Assembly (NCBI RefSeq): GCF_030247185.1
Contig: NC_080572.1
Location: 214,487,435-214,551,434, forward strand
Direction: 5' to 3'
Source: Malaya genurostris
Lineage: Eukaryota; Arthropoda; Insecta; Diptera; Culicidae
Length of the DNA: 64,000 nt
The first letter of the stretch is position 1. Each line of letters begins with the position of its first letter. This document shows positions 11,147 through 21,100 of this stretch, piece after piece. The translations under genes were made by a program, and so were the position numbers. The notes beneath the pieces were generated by a model. The model was not told the origin of the DNA and did no database searches. It saw only the letters and a program-made list of their open reading frames with translations.

Positions 11147-12520
11147 TTATCCAACTAGTTGAAAGTGGTAAAGCTGGTTCCGGACCAACTCATCAGCCCA
11201 TTCATTCCCAGTAATACCAGAATGGCCGGGTACCCATAAGAAGTAAACAGCATTTGAAATACTGAGGTCTTCAATTTGAGTTCGACATGCGATCACTAGA
11301 TTCGACCGTGAATCATTCGAACTGAGTGCTTTTAAGGCTGTCTGACTGTCGGAACAAAAATAAATTCGTTTACCACAGATCCTCTGCTGAAGTGCCGATT
11401 GTATTCCACACAGAATCGCGTAGATTTCTGCTTCGAACACAGTACAGTACCTGCCAAGTGAATGAGACTGCTCTAGTCTCATTTCACGACAGTAGACACC
11501 AGCACCAGCACGACCATTCAACAGAGAACCGTCCGTATAACAAACTATGTGTTCATCAAGTTGTCGTTCCAAATAACCAGTCAACCATTACTCACGAAGA
11601 GGATAGCTCACATTGAATGTTTTGAAAGGAAAACTGCATGTGAGAGTTAGGTCACTAGGAGCGAGTAAATACTTATCCCATGTAACCATTTCATAGTCTA
11701 TAGCGTTACTGTTCCAAAGCCCTGTAACCTTAAGACGGTATGCACAAAATCATACTTCTTGTTTTAGGAACACGTGTAGTGGCTTAATGCACAGTAGCGC
11801 CTCTAGAGCAGCAGTAGGAGTTGTCCTGAATGCTCCTGTCATCGCCACCAGGACCATCCTTTGGAGATGATTCAGCTTTGACTGAACTGTCGCAACTTCT
11901 TCTTTCTGCCACCATACAAGACATCCGTATGCTAAAATTGGTCTAACGATAGTTGTGTAGATCCAATGAATGTATCTAGGTTTTAGACCCCATGATTTTC
12001 CAAAAGCTCGTCTGCATTGACCGAAAGCCATGCAAGCTCTTTTAATCCTGAAGTCAATGTGAGCAGACCAATTCAGTTTTGAATCAAGAATAACTCCGAC
12101 GTATTTAACTTGATCAACCACAGTGACCTCTGAACCGAAGAACTGTAACGGACGAGCTCCTATGATTATCCTGCGACGAGTGGAAAGCGCCATTGATGTT
12201 TAGACCGATAATTTACAGATAATCCAACCTAACAACACCATTGCTCAACAGATCGCAGAGCTTGCTGCATTAATTCAAAGAGAGTGGTAATGCTTATACC
12301 GGTCATCAATATATGATAATCGTCAGCAAAACCATAAGTCGGAAATCTAAGGTTTCCTTAACAAACCATCAGCGACTAGGTTCCATAAAAGTGGGGATAA
12401 TGCACCACCTTGAGGACACCCACAGACACTTAGCTTTCCAATCTCTTCTTGCCGAAGCGATGAACAAAGAAGTCGATTGCTAAGCATTGCGTGTATCCAG
12501 TAAGGGAAAAACCCAAGATA
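11147..12520 (-). pseudogene. RT / RNase H remnant of the LOA-type element
   Basis: Two open segments (12193-11750 and 11584-11147, minus strand) encode the end of the RT domain and an RNase H domain. RT landmarks are VKYVGVILDSKLNWSAHI and RPILAYGCLVWW. The RNase H retains its four acidic positions: YTDGS, VFEAEIYA, CSDSQTA and GNEWADE, plus WVPGHSGITGNE. Upstream, near 12320, FADD is still legible but out of frame. The protein would reverse-transcribe element RNA and degrade the RNA strand of the hybrid. Stops and frameshifts at 11585-11750 and above 12190 break it. Confidence 0.8.
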
Positions 12521-12590
12521 TTCCGTTCACGGCTGCACTGTTGAACCTCCCGCAGCCATTCAGTCCTCGGCACGGAAACACCCTTTGACT

Positions 12591-12800
12591 TAGGAGCTCC
12601 TATTTTTGTGGCCTTTTACGACATGGAACAGGAAACCAGTGGAAACGTCTTACCTGTTTGGTGGACTTATACCAACGGAACAGGTGGACCGTAGCATTAT
12701 TCTTAGCCAGTTGGGAAACCGCTACCGACACTACACGGCTATCTAGGCTGCTCAGAAAGGGAAGTTGACATTGATGGACAACTTCCATGGATGGCAGAGC
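12591..12800 (-). other. Unassigned segment upstream of the LOA remnant
   Basis: A somewhat GC-richer 200-bp piece that is open on the minus strand for 62 codons, starting from ATG. It resembles no domain I recognise. It may be part of the LOA element or an unrelated insertion. Confidence 0.3.
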
Positions 12801-12807
12801 AGCCGAT

Positions 12808-12945
12808 AAAAGCCAAGCCTTACATCGAAAAGCTGCCTAATGACAATTTCAGCACAACTGCCAATCACAAACTGCATAGCAGAAAGATCCTACGAAAAGA
12901 TAGTGTTAGTGATAAAACTTTCGTTCAGAAAAGTCTTGAATGCCT
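12808..12945 (+). repeat. Direct repeat unit 2 flanking the LOA remnant
   Basis: Partner of 10365-10500 (see that entry). The conserved blocks here are ccttacatcgaaaagctg and gatcctacgaaaagatagtg. Confidence 0.6.
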
Positions 12946-12969
12946 AAAAATAGGAAGGAGGCGTTTTGG

Positions 12970-13990
12970 TTAGCAGGGTCGCTTGATAATACTTTCCCCA
13001 CAGTCGTTTTGCAATGAAATACCGCCATTCTCGAAGAAAATATTTTGATACATTTATAAATATCTCAATATTTTCTCTCTCGATATGTAAACTTTGTCCC
13101 AAAAAGTACTTTTTTTCAAAATTAGTCCAGATATATCATTTGGAAAGGGCTAAACTTTTTTTTATCGTTTTACAATTCTTCAATTGTTAACTAAAATTTG
13201 TAATTAAAGCTAAATAGTTCCAATACATCAACAACACAACACACCTGCTTAGAGATGTTGACTTTGCAAAATTTCTATGCTATAGTTGTTGAATTTCGGT
13301 ACAAAAGAATCAGACATATTCGAATCCACCTTCGCTGGACGAATATTTGTTTGGAGTTATTTCAATGGAATAAAATATGTCTATCGCTTATCGAGAGCAG
13401 TCAATTGATGAATACGTCACACTTCGGCCAGGAGGAAACTAATTTTCCAACTTCTCACAATACGCAATACGTGCGCAATTTGCGAGTCCAAGTGCGATGC
13501 AAAATTATCCCGAAAGCAAGGATGGTCAGGCTATCAGGTTGTCTGTTATATGCTGTCATTCCTCTTTACAGTCGACTGAACGCCGACCAATATTCTAGGT
13601 AAGGAAAAGTGAACCCAAGTCACGTTCCCGAAAGGAGTAAACAGTTGCCTGAATAACTGCTCGCTGGTATTTCCATTCAATACAATCATTGGCTACAATA
13701 ATGATGTATAGATTATTTGAGCTTATGAATGTTTATAGTGAAGTCGAACATTTCAATTTGTTGTTGTCAGTAATGCAGATCAGACGATGTGTATTCATTC
13801 GACCGTTACAATAAGCTGAATCAGATTGTTTAACAGTCTCTATTTGAATCGTGATGCAGACAAGTTCTATTCAATGTACATAGATTTTATGGCTCATGAA
13901 TTTTGTTCATCTGGTACAAATCATTGATATAAAGTTTGATTCACTTGTTTTGAAAGTGTTTTGACAGTAAATTGTTTGGAATGATTTACG
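12970..13990. other. No recognisable gene
   Basis: A 115-codon open stretch at 13255-13602 has no motif I recognise. The remaining sequence is AT-rich with no paired repeats seen. Confidence 0.35.
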
Positions 13991-13997
13991 GCTAAAG

Positions 13998-14108
13998 CCA
14001 TGATTAAAAATCATGAAAATGATTGATTCTATGGAAATTTTCATTGGAAGTGAATTATTGTTCACGATATTAATCATTTACTCATGAAAGCATGATTTTT
14101 AATCATGG
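13998..14108. repeat. Small inverted-repeat unit, ccatgattaaaaatcatg ends
   Basis: ccatgattaaaaatcatg at 13998-14015 is exactly inverted at 14091-14108. Each 18-mer is itself nearly palindromic (catgatt/aatcatg). The intervening 75 bp also contains catgaa and aatcat motifs. This looks like one end of a MITE with internal palindromes. A cggataaaaatcc-type motif follows at about 14115-14130 on the opposite strand. Confidence 0.55.
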
Positions 14109-14289
14109 TACCTGCGATGGATTTTTATCCGTGTGTGCACAAGCAGATTATTCTAATCTTGCCAGCAAACAGCAATCCGGTTAAGAAAACAGTCTTTATC
14201 TGAAGCAGATTTAAATCCGTACTAGCATGTGAATAGGGCTTATCGTACGATAGACCTTTGTGAACGTTACAATGTAAAACGCTCATTGC

Positions 14290-14520
14290 TCTACAACATT
14301 CAACATTGGCATGCATTATCGTGGCGCAAAAATCAAGAGTGGTCGCCCCATAATTCTGGCCTCTTTTAACGAATAGCTTCGCACAAATGACGCATAACAC
14401 TCAAATAGTATTCCTTGTTAACAGTTTGGCCAGTCGGAAGGAATTCGGAGTGCGCCACATCTCGAGAATCAAAGAAAACTGTCAAAAACATTCCAGTATA
14501 GGCAGGTGATATAGAATTTG
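14290..14520 (-). pseudogene. Short mariner transposase fragment
   Basis: Minus-strand reading gives a block homologous to the centre of mariner transposases: VFFDSRDVAHSEFLPTGQTV, then YYLSV, LREAIRLKRPELW and RHDNA. The last contains the second catalytic Asp. The frame shifts at least once, and the homology stops soon after DNA. It is a truncated, dead copy unrelated in position to the two mariners at 3.4-6.3 kb. Confidence 0.7.
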
Positions 14521-14529
14521 AATTCATGA

Positions 14530-15550
14530 GCATGAAACTCCACTAGAAAAAGTGTATGACAATATGGTTAACCATTAATCAAAGCAAATCAAATCATAAT
14601 ACTATAATGCCACTACAGCGGAGAGATGCAGATTGGTACCGTGACAATAGATTGAGACTGAACGAGTGACTAGTGAAGCAGAGACTGATGAAGATGATCT
14701 AGACGAAAAATTGATAATTTGGTAGGTCTATAAAAATAAAACAAAATAAAACACACATTAACAATATAATAGCAGGTATATGAGCTTCTAATAAACTGTA
14801 AAAACTGTAAAGTGTTAATAATGTTCTCTCAACGTCAGAAAGTTGTGATCTGAAAGGACTGAGTTGTGATTGTGTGTGTGTGTGTGTTTACCCTATTCCA
14901 AGCTCCACTGTCGCCACCACTCAATCGAATTTTGATGACACAAATCGTGTTCCGAGATCACGTTTATATCGACCAGCACCACCTAAATGAAATTTTTGTA
15001 TCAAATGGATTCTAACATTACAGAAAAACTTTCGAGTATTTAGTGTCCTTCAGTTTTGTATGAATAATTATAATTAATTCGTTTTGTATGGATAATAATA
15101 CTCGACTTTGCATTCAATGTTTTATTTCTAAACGTATCGAAACCTTCCCAACCTTCAGTCTTCTGAAATAACTAATTACACCCTTGGAACATAGTATGAT
15201 ATTGCACACTTCTGAGTATTTGTCTCTTGTCTCTCCTGCATAAAACACTAATGATAAGAACAGACTTATTATTTATACAAAAACAGTTATTCTTGCTTAT
15301 TAGATGTATTTTGCTTTATGTGTCAAATTATATAAGAATGATATGCAAAATGCTAATTTATGAATTGCAAGGAATGCTACAGCTGGTTTTCATGAAAACA
15401 AGTTGACATTTTAAAATCAAGGGTTTCAATACATTTCAGCAATAGGATGTCAAGACGAATTATTTGACCTAATTAGAAGATTTGCAATAATTTTCACGCT
15501 TTAAATGAATTATTACATACAAACCAATTCACACTCTCTCATTATGTTAC
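14530..15550. other. No recognisable gene; (TG)n at 14871-14888
   Basis: AT-rich sequence with one nine-unit TG microsatellite. No coding or paired-repeat signal was seen. Confidence 0.4.
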
Positions 15551-15554
15551 TAAC

Positions 15555-15671
15555 GCAGAATGCGATAGCACCCAGTCAATGCCGTTCTATTGACCGAATG
15601 TCATCGCAGACACACGGAGAGCCATAATATAGGAACTAATGATCATTTAGTTATATTACCTTTTGACGACC
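15555..15671 (-). repeat. 5'-end fragment of the unclassified 1.5-kb retroposon
   Basis: The segment aligns with the first ~120 bp of the retroposon copies at 33511 and 56213 (element orientation ggtcgtcaaa...). Shared landmarks include ctaacgcaga and gcgatagcacccagtc on the plus strand. It stops at the same terminal ggtcgtc motif (plus-strand gacgacc at 15671), which defines that terminus. Confidence 0.65.
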
Positions 15672-16010
15672 GAAGGGACTGAAAGTTGATGTTGTAAAAT
15701 TAACCTTAAATTTCTGGGGCCGGAAGACGGATCCGGATAAATTCCAATTAGTATATGAAACCTTAAACCTAGATGAGCGAAAGTCAGCTTAGCCATTTTC
15801 GAGAAATCAAAATAAATACTTAAAAGGAAAAGGAAAAAAAAACCACTAAAGAATGTTCGAACACTATTTCCGGTACTTCCGACATCGGCAACAGGGGACC
15901 GGTTCAGTCGTTATTGGTTCGTTTGGCCATAAATTTTCCAGACCACCAAATGGTTTTTTTTTCGATTCATTTAAGAAAACTAGTTAACCAATTTTGTTTT
16001 ACTTCCATAA

Positions 16011-16091
16011 CATTTTACCTTTCTCTACAGAAAGGTATAAGAATTGCTGGTAAAACCGACTTTTGAACGGAGCCTCGGAAACCAACAGTGT
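16011..16091. repeat. Interspersed repeat end, taccgacttttgaac type
   Basis: Contains cctttctctacagaaaggt, a near-perfect short palindrome, and a ccgacttttgaacgg-cctcgg block. The same block occurs at about 43977 and, inverted, at 90-150. It abuts the left TA of the DD37E transposon. Confidence 0.5.
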
Positions 16092-16093
16092 TA

Positions 16094-17368
16094 AAGACTG
16101 TCCCAGAAAGTATGGACGCACTTTGATTTCGCTGTGAATAATTCACCAGTGTTAGATATTCAAATTTTACTCGATATACTGGTAATATTAGACTTAACAT
16201 TTACTACTTAGCCATTGTAGATTAGCTGGCGTACCTTCTTGCGAACGTTCCTCATTAAATTCCGTACAGATTTCTTGGCGACAAGTTTTGACACTTTACT
16301 CCTATCTTTTTCGAACTGTTGAATGGTTTCGGCTGCCGAGACATGTTTCCAAAGATGTGCCTTCGTTAATGCCCAAAATTTCTCAATTGGTCGAAGTTGT
16401 GGGCAATTTGGTGGATTCATGTCTTTTGGGACGAAAGTAAAATTTTTGGTAGTATACCATTCTACCGTTGATTTCGAGTAGTTGTAAGAAGCAAGATCTT
16501 GCCAGAAGACAACAGGATTCTTGTGGCTTCGAATCATGGGTAGAAGTCGTTTTTGTAAACATCCCTTAATGTATATTTCGCTGTTCATTGAAGCAGTGGT
16601 GATGAAGGCTTTCTAAATCTTACCGCAGCTACAAATTGCTTGCCAGGCCATAGCTTTCTTACCAAATTTTTCGACTTCAATCGATATCTCGGACTGATTT
16701 AACACTTGATCTTCTCGCACCGTATAATATTGTGGTCCCGGCAAGGATTTGTAATCGAGTTTCACGTAGGTTCCGTCGTCCATGATCATGCAGTTCAAAT
16801 TTCCAGCAAGAATCGTATTGTACAGCTTTCGAACCCTCGGCCTGATCGATGCTTCTTGTTTCGGACTACGTTTTGGTTGCTTCTAATTGGTTCGAAGATT
16901 CAAACGTTCTTTAACACGAAGAACATTTGACTTCAAAGTGCCCACTTTCTTGGCCACATCCCTAACTGAAACCTCCTTCTTTTGCTCGAATGCCTTCAGT
17001 ATACGTTTATCCAACTGACGGTTAGCAGGACCTTTTTTTCGACCCGTTTTCGGTTTATCCTCAAAGGTGTTATCCTCACCGAACTTCCTGATTGCATTTC
17101 GCACGGCTTTTTCACTTACTCCTTCCATTTTTGCTATCTTTCTCAGTGACAGTTCGCGTTCTGTGCACCATTTGTACACAAATTTTCGACGTTGTTCTGC
17201 TGAAAGTCCATTCATTTCTAAACAAACTAATGAAAACGAATAAACAACTGCACAAGTGATTAGAGAAGAGTGTAAACAACAGGACGCAGCCATAAAAATT
17301 GACAGATTCTGAACCATTGCGAAATGGCAGCGGTTTTTGGTTGCGTCCATACTTTCTGGGACAGTCTT
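16094..17368 (-). mobile_element. DD37E (ITmD37E-type) transposon with perfect 27-bp TIRs
   Basis: The 27-bp TIRs (starting aagactgtcccagaaag) are identical at 16094-16120 and inverted at 17342-17368. TA lies outside each end (16092-16093 and 17369-17370). The length is 1275 bp. The single minus-strand transposase gene occupies most of the interior. This matches the mosquito ITmD37E family within the IS630-Tc1-mariner group. The ends are intact, so it could be moved in trans, but its own transposase carries two stop codons. Confidence 0.9.
16208..17215 (-). pseudogene. DD37E transposase with two in-frame stop codons
   Basis: The start is the ATG at 17215 (MNGLSAEQRRKF); the open frame continues upstream but leaves the expected coding region. 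The 335-codon frame contains an N-terminal helix-turn-helix (LRKIAKMEGVSEKAVRNAIRKFG) and a basic linker with GRKKG. The first catalytic Asp is in MIMDDGTYVK, the second in FWQDLAS, and Glu is in LRPIEKFW. Exactly 37 residues separate the second Asp and the Glu, giving DD37E. Two TAG codons interrupt the frame, at 16883-16885 (after NLRTN) and 16613-16615 (after CSCGKI). No frameshift is seen, so decay is by point mutation only. Confidence 0.9.
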
Positions 17369-17399
17369 TACATTGTTTGATCTGTGCAAGCGCACTATT

Positions 17400-17592
17400 A
17401 AACAGACACCATTTACACTGATTACTCTAATGCTTTTGACAAGATTAATCATCAACCTCGGGATCAGCGGTTTCTTCCTCAAAGGGCTTGAATCATATCT
17501 GACAGGTCAAAATATAGCTCTGAAAAAAGGTGACTACGTTAATTGTCCATTCAACGCGAGTTCCAGAATTCCTTAAGGAAGCCATCTGGGAC
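17400..17592 (+). pseudogene. Non-LTR RT fragment, left part (split by BEL element)
   Basis: A plus-strand reading gives DYSNAFDKINH (RT motif A, normally DxxKAFDxxxH), then SYLTGQ and the start of the PQGSxLGP block (GSHLG). It stops at the BEL insertion. The other half resumes at 24334 beyond the element. The fragment is an old LINE piece with no intact ends and at least one frame disturbance (RIP-stop before GSHLG). Confidence 0.75.
17588..17592. repeat. Target-site duplication of BEL element (left), gggac
   Basis: gggac immediately precedes the left LTR and is repeated at 24334-24338 just after the right LTR. Five bp is the usual BEL/Pao duplication length. Removing the element plus one copy restores a continuous RT motif, confirming the junction. 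Confidence 0.95.
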
Positions 17593-18077
17593 TGTTGCAC
17601 TCGCAACTGAACTGAATGAGTCTTTTTCTGGATCCGTGAACCTTTATTGCTGATATCGGTTACAAAACCCTAAAACTAAATTCATTACATATAATTCAAT
17701 AACTGATTTTGATTCTTACATTTAGTACATTCAGTCCAATCAAGTTAAATATCGTTGTTTTCCAAGTAGAGCGAGATTGAGGTTATACTAAGCTAGATAG
17801 TATTATTTCACAATGAGGAGATTAATTCATCAATGTAACTTATAGAATTGTTACCTAACTTGTAGCAATAAATTGAAGTACAAGATATTATATAAATTCA
17901 CTCACTAAACTAATTTAATGGAAGTTATAACTTTATCGAACACTCTAGCGTTTTACATGTGCTGATAGAAATTTAGTCTCAATTCATCTACCGCTGTCAG
18001 ATCTCATTACACTTAGCGCCACCGTTCAGTGTGATAATCAGTGTGAAGGTGCGTGCGATTTGAGGGGTCGCACAATA
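17593..18077 (-). repeat. 3' LTR of the BEL/Pao element
   Basis: 485 bp, differing from the 5' LTR at one position. In element orientation it directly follows the polypurine tract. In an active element it supplies the RNA 3' end and polyadenylation. Confidence 0.95.
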
Positions 18078-18086
18078 CTCCCCCCC
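18078..18086 (-). promoter_or_regulatory. Polypurine tract of the BEL/Pao element
   Basis: On the minus strand GGGGGGGAG sits immediately upstream of the 3' LTR, the expected place for the plus-strand priming tract. Confidence 0.85.
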
Positions 18087-18114
18087 GTACGCCGGATACG
18101 TCCTCACCGGCGTA

Positions 18115-21100
18115 CTAGCGGTTGCACCGAACATCTAGGATCGCCAGCTTCACCGCAGGTCTCTCGTATACACCGTGGGCTGTTTGTACAGTTGCCCAAC
18201 GTACTTGCCCATCTGCACTCTTATTCACGAAGATTACTCTTCCCTTTGGCCAGCAGTTTCTGGGTGATTTTGGATCGACAATCAAAACAATATCATCTAT
18301 CTCGATTGGTTTGATGTTGTAGAACCATTTACTGCGTCTTGTTATTTCTGGCAAATAATCCTTCAACCATTTCTTCCAAAAGACATTGGCTAATACTTGC
18401 GAACTACACCAAGCCCGTCTAAGAGCTAAACCACTATCGTCACATAATGTATCGGGTTTTGAACCATTTGAGGAACCTAAAATAAAATGGTTCGGTGTTA
18501 GTGCAGGAGCATCATCATTCTCGATAGGCACGTGAGTGAGTGGACGAGAATTGACAGTATTTTCTATTTCAGCCAACATATTACGAAGAATCTCATCGGT
18601 CGGCAAGCGCTGAGGTTTCAGAGCATATAGATTTCGCTTAACGGATTGCACTAACCGCTCCCAGCAGCCTCCCATATGTGGCGATGCTGGTGGAATGAAC
18701 TTCCATTCCAATTGACTGCTAATAAATTCTTTCATTATCATATCTTCATCGACCTTGGCCAATGCTTCTCGTAGCTCACGTTCTGTACCTAAAAAGTTAG
18801 TTCCTCTGTCACTATGTACTTCTCGAGGTACTCCTCGCCTCGCTATGAAGTTTTTTATTGCAAGTATACAAGAAGTCGTACTAAGAGTGTGAGCAATTTC
18901 CAGATGAATGGCGCGAGTCGTCATGCACGTAATCAACACACCCCAACGTTTTTCAACTCGTTTACCAACTACAACCGACAAGGGCCCAAAATAATCGATT
19001 CCCACAAATGAGAACGGTCGCGCATATGCAGCAAGTCTAGCTCTGGGTAAATCGCCCATGGCTGGAGGAATTGGCTTGGATTGTTCATTTTTGCATCTTT
19101 GACATTCTCTACGAGTAGATTTGTAAGCGATTCTAATACGAGGGATATGAAATTTGTGTTTAAGTTCGTTGATGACGGTGTTATGGTTGCAGTGATGGAA
19201 GCGCTCATGGAAATCATGAATTAATAGTTTTGTGATGTGATGGTTTCTAGGAAGAATAATTGGATTCTTTGCTTCTTCTGTTATGTATTCACATCTTTGA
19301 ATACGTGTGTGTAGTCGTAGTAGCCCTTCTGCGTCTAGCCGCGGTGTAAGTTTGTATAAGGCACTGTCTTTGGGAATTTGGCAAATCGATTTCGTCTGTT
19401 CGGCTTTTGCTATTAGAGCTATTTCGTCACCAAAAGCAGTGTACTGCGCTAGTTTGTAAAGTGTTTTTTCTGCTGCATGCAGTTCTGCTCTAACATATGG
19501 TCCAGTATTGCTGGGTAGATTGGCTAGCTTAAGTTTGATATTATTGGGAAATCGAAGTACACATGCTATGAACCGAACAAGTCTTCGCCATCTGGAGAAG
19601 TTCTCAGTGGCTATAACCGGGTTGAGCACAGTATGTGTAAGTACACTAGCTCGAAGTTCTTCGTTTGTAGTTCCTAGTGTCATTCGTAACGGAGCCCATG
19701 ATTCCGTTGGTTCTTTGATGAATTTGGGGGCGCTGAACCACCTGCTATTTATCGAAAAATCCGGAGGACGTTCCCATTTTGTAGCTTCGTCAGCTACGTT
19801 TTCCTTAGTTGAGAGCCAACTCCATTCGGCCAGATCTGTATTCTCCAATATCTCACTAACACGACACGCTACAAATTGGCTATAGCGACGATGATCTGAA
19901 GCTAGCCAACACATGACATCTCGCGAGTCCGTCCAGAAATATCTTCGATCGATCTTGATAGAAAGTGCGCTGACTATACTACTCGCTAAGCGTGATCCGA
20001 TGACTGCCGCCTGCAGCTCAAGACGAGGGATGGATATGTATTTTAGTGGAGCAACTCGCGTCTTTGCTCCTATAAGTGTACATTCAACGTAACCGTTTTC
20101 TTCGAAACGAAGGTAGACAACAGCGGCAAAACTCGTCTCACTAGCGTCGACAAAGGTATGCATCTGAATATTAGTTTGCTTGTTGGAGGATATAAGCCGC
20201 CTATAACATCGATTCACGGAAACGGTCTCCACTTGTGGAAGAGCCTGTCGCCACAAATCCCATTTTTTGAACTCTTGACATCTTATAGGTTCGTCCCAGA
20301 GTATACCAGAGCGCCATACGTCTTGGAGTAATACTTTCAAATAGCCTAAGAAGTTTGCCACTAGTCCTAAAGGATCGTATATGGACATCAAAATTCTTAA
20401 TAGCTCGCGTTTAGTCGGATATCTGGAACCATCCAGTAAAGAGCTATCATATCGACTCCAATTTACTTTAAAGGTCAAACAATCAGTGGAAGTATTCCAC
20501 CATAGCCCAAGAATTTTCTCTGTCGCCATCTCTTCGGAAAAAATTAAATTCTTTTCTTCAGTTTGGTGCTGATTCATTTTTTGGAGAACCGTTATCGAGT
20601 TTGAGAGCCAGTTCCTAATCTCGAAGCCACCCTGCGCATGTATGAAATGAATTTCTTTGGCCAACTGAACAGCTTCCTCGATGGTCTCTACGCTAGCAAG
20701 GAGATCATCAACATAATGCTTGTGAATGATTGCATCTACTGCTCGTGGAAACCGACTAGTAAAACGTTGCGCATTAAGATTTTTAACGTATTGAGCACTG
20801 CTCGGTGAACAGCAAGCTCCGAAGGTCATGACCTTCATAACAAATGTATCTGGGTTTACGTTACTGTCACCGTTTCGCCATAAAAACCGTTGACAATGTT
20901 GATCTTGCTCTCTGATGCCCACTTGGTGGAACATCTCACGTATGTCTCCGCAGAGACCAACACGCTGCAGCCGAAACTGATACAGGATATCTGTAAGCGA
21001 TGACAGCTGATCTGGTCCTTTCAAAAGAACTGAATTCAAGGACACTCCACGAACAGTTGCTGCTGCATCCCAGACAATTCGTATTTTTCCAAATTTATTA

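Larger units (their letters stand above)
10530..12590 (-). mobile_element. Decayed LOA-type non-LTR retrotransposon, 3' part
   Basis: On the minus strand the order is: RT motif B (CPQGG near 12415), FADDYHI (motif C near 12320), the RT thumb region, an RNase H domain, and about 600 bp of presumed 3' UTR. RNase H C-terminal to RT, and a GCPQGGxLSPLLWN-type block, are typical of the LOA clade (for example Lian of Aedes). The 5' half (endonuclease and ORF1) is missing and the frame is broken, so the element is dead. Both borders are approximate. Confidence 0.7.
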
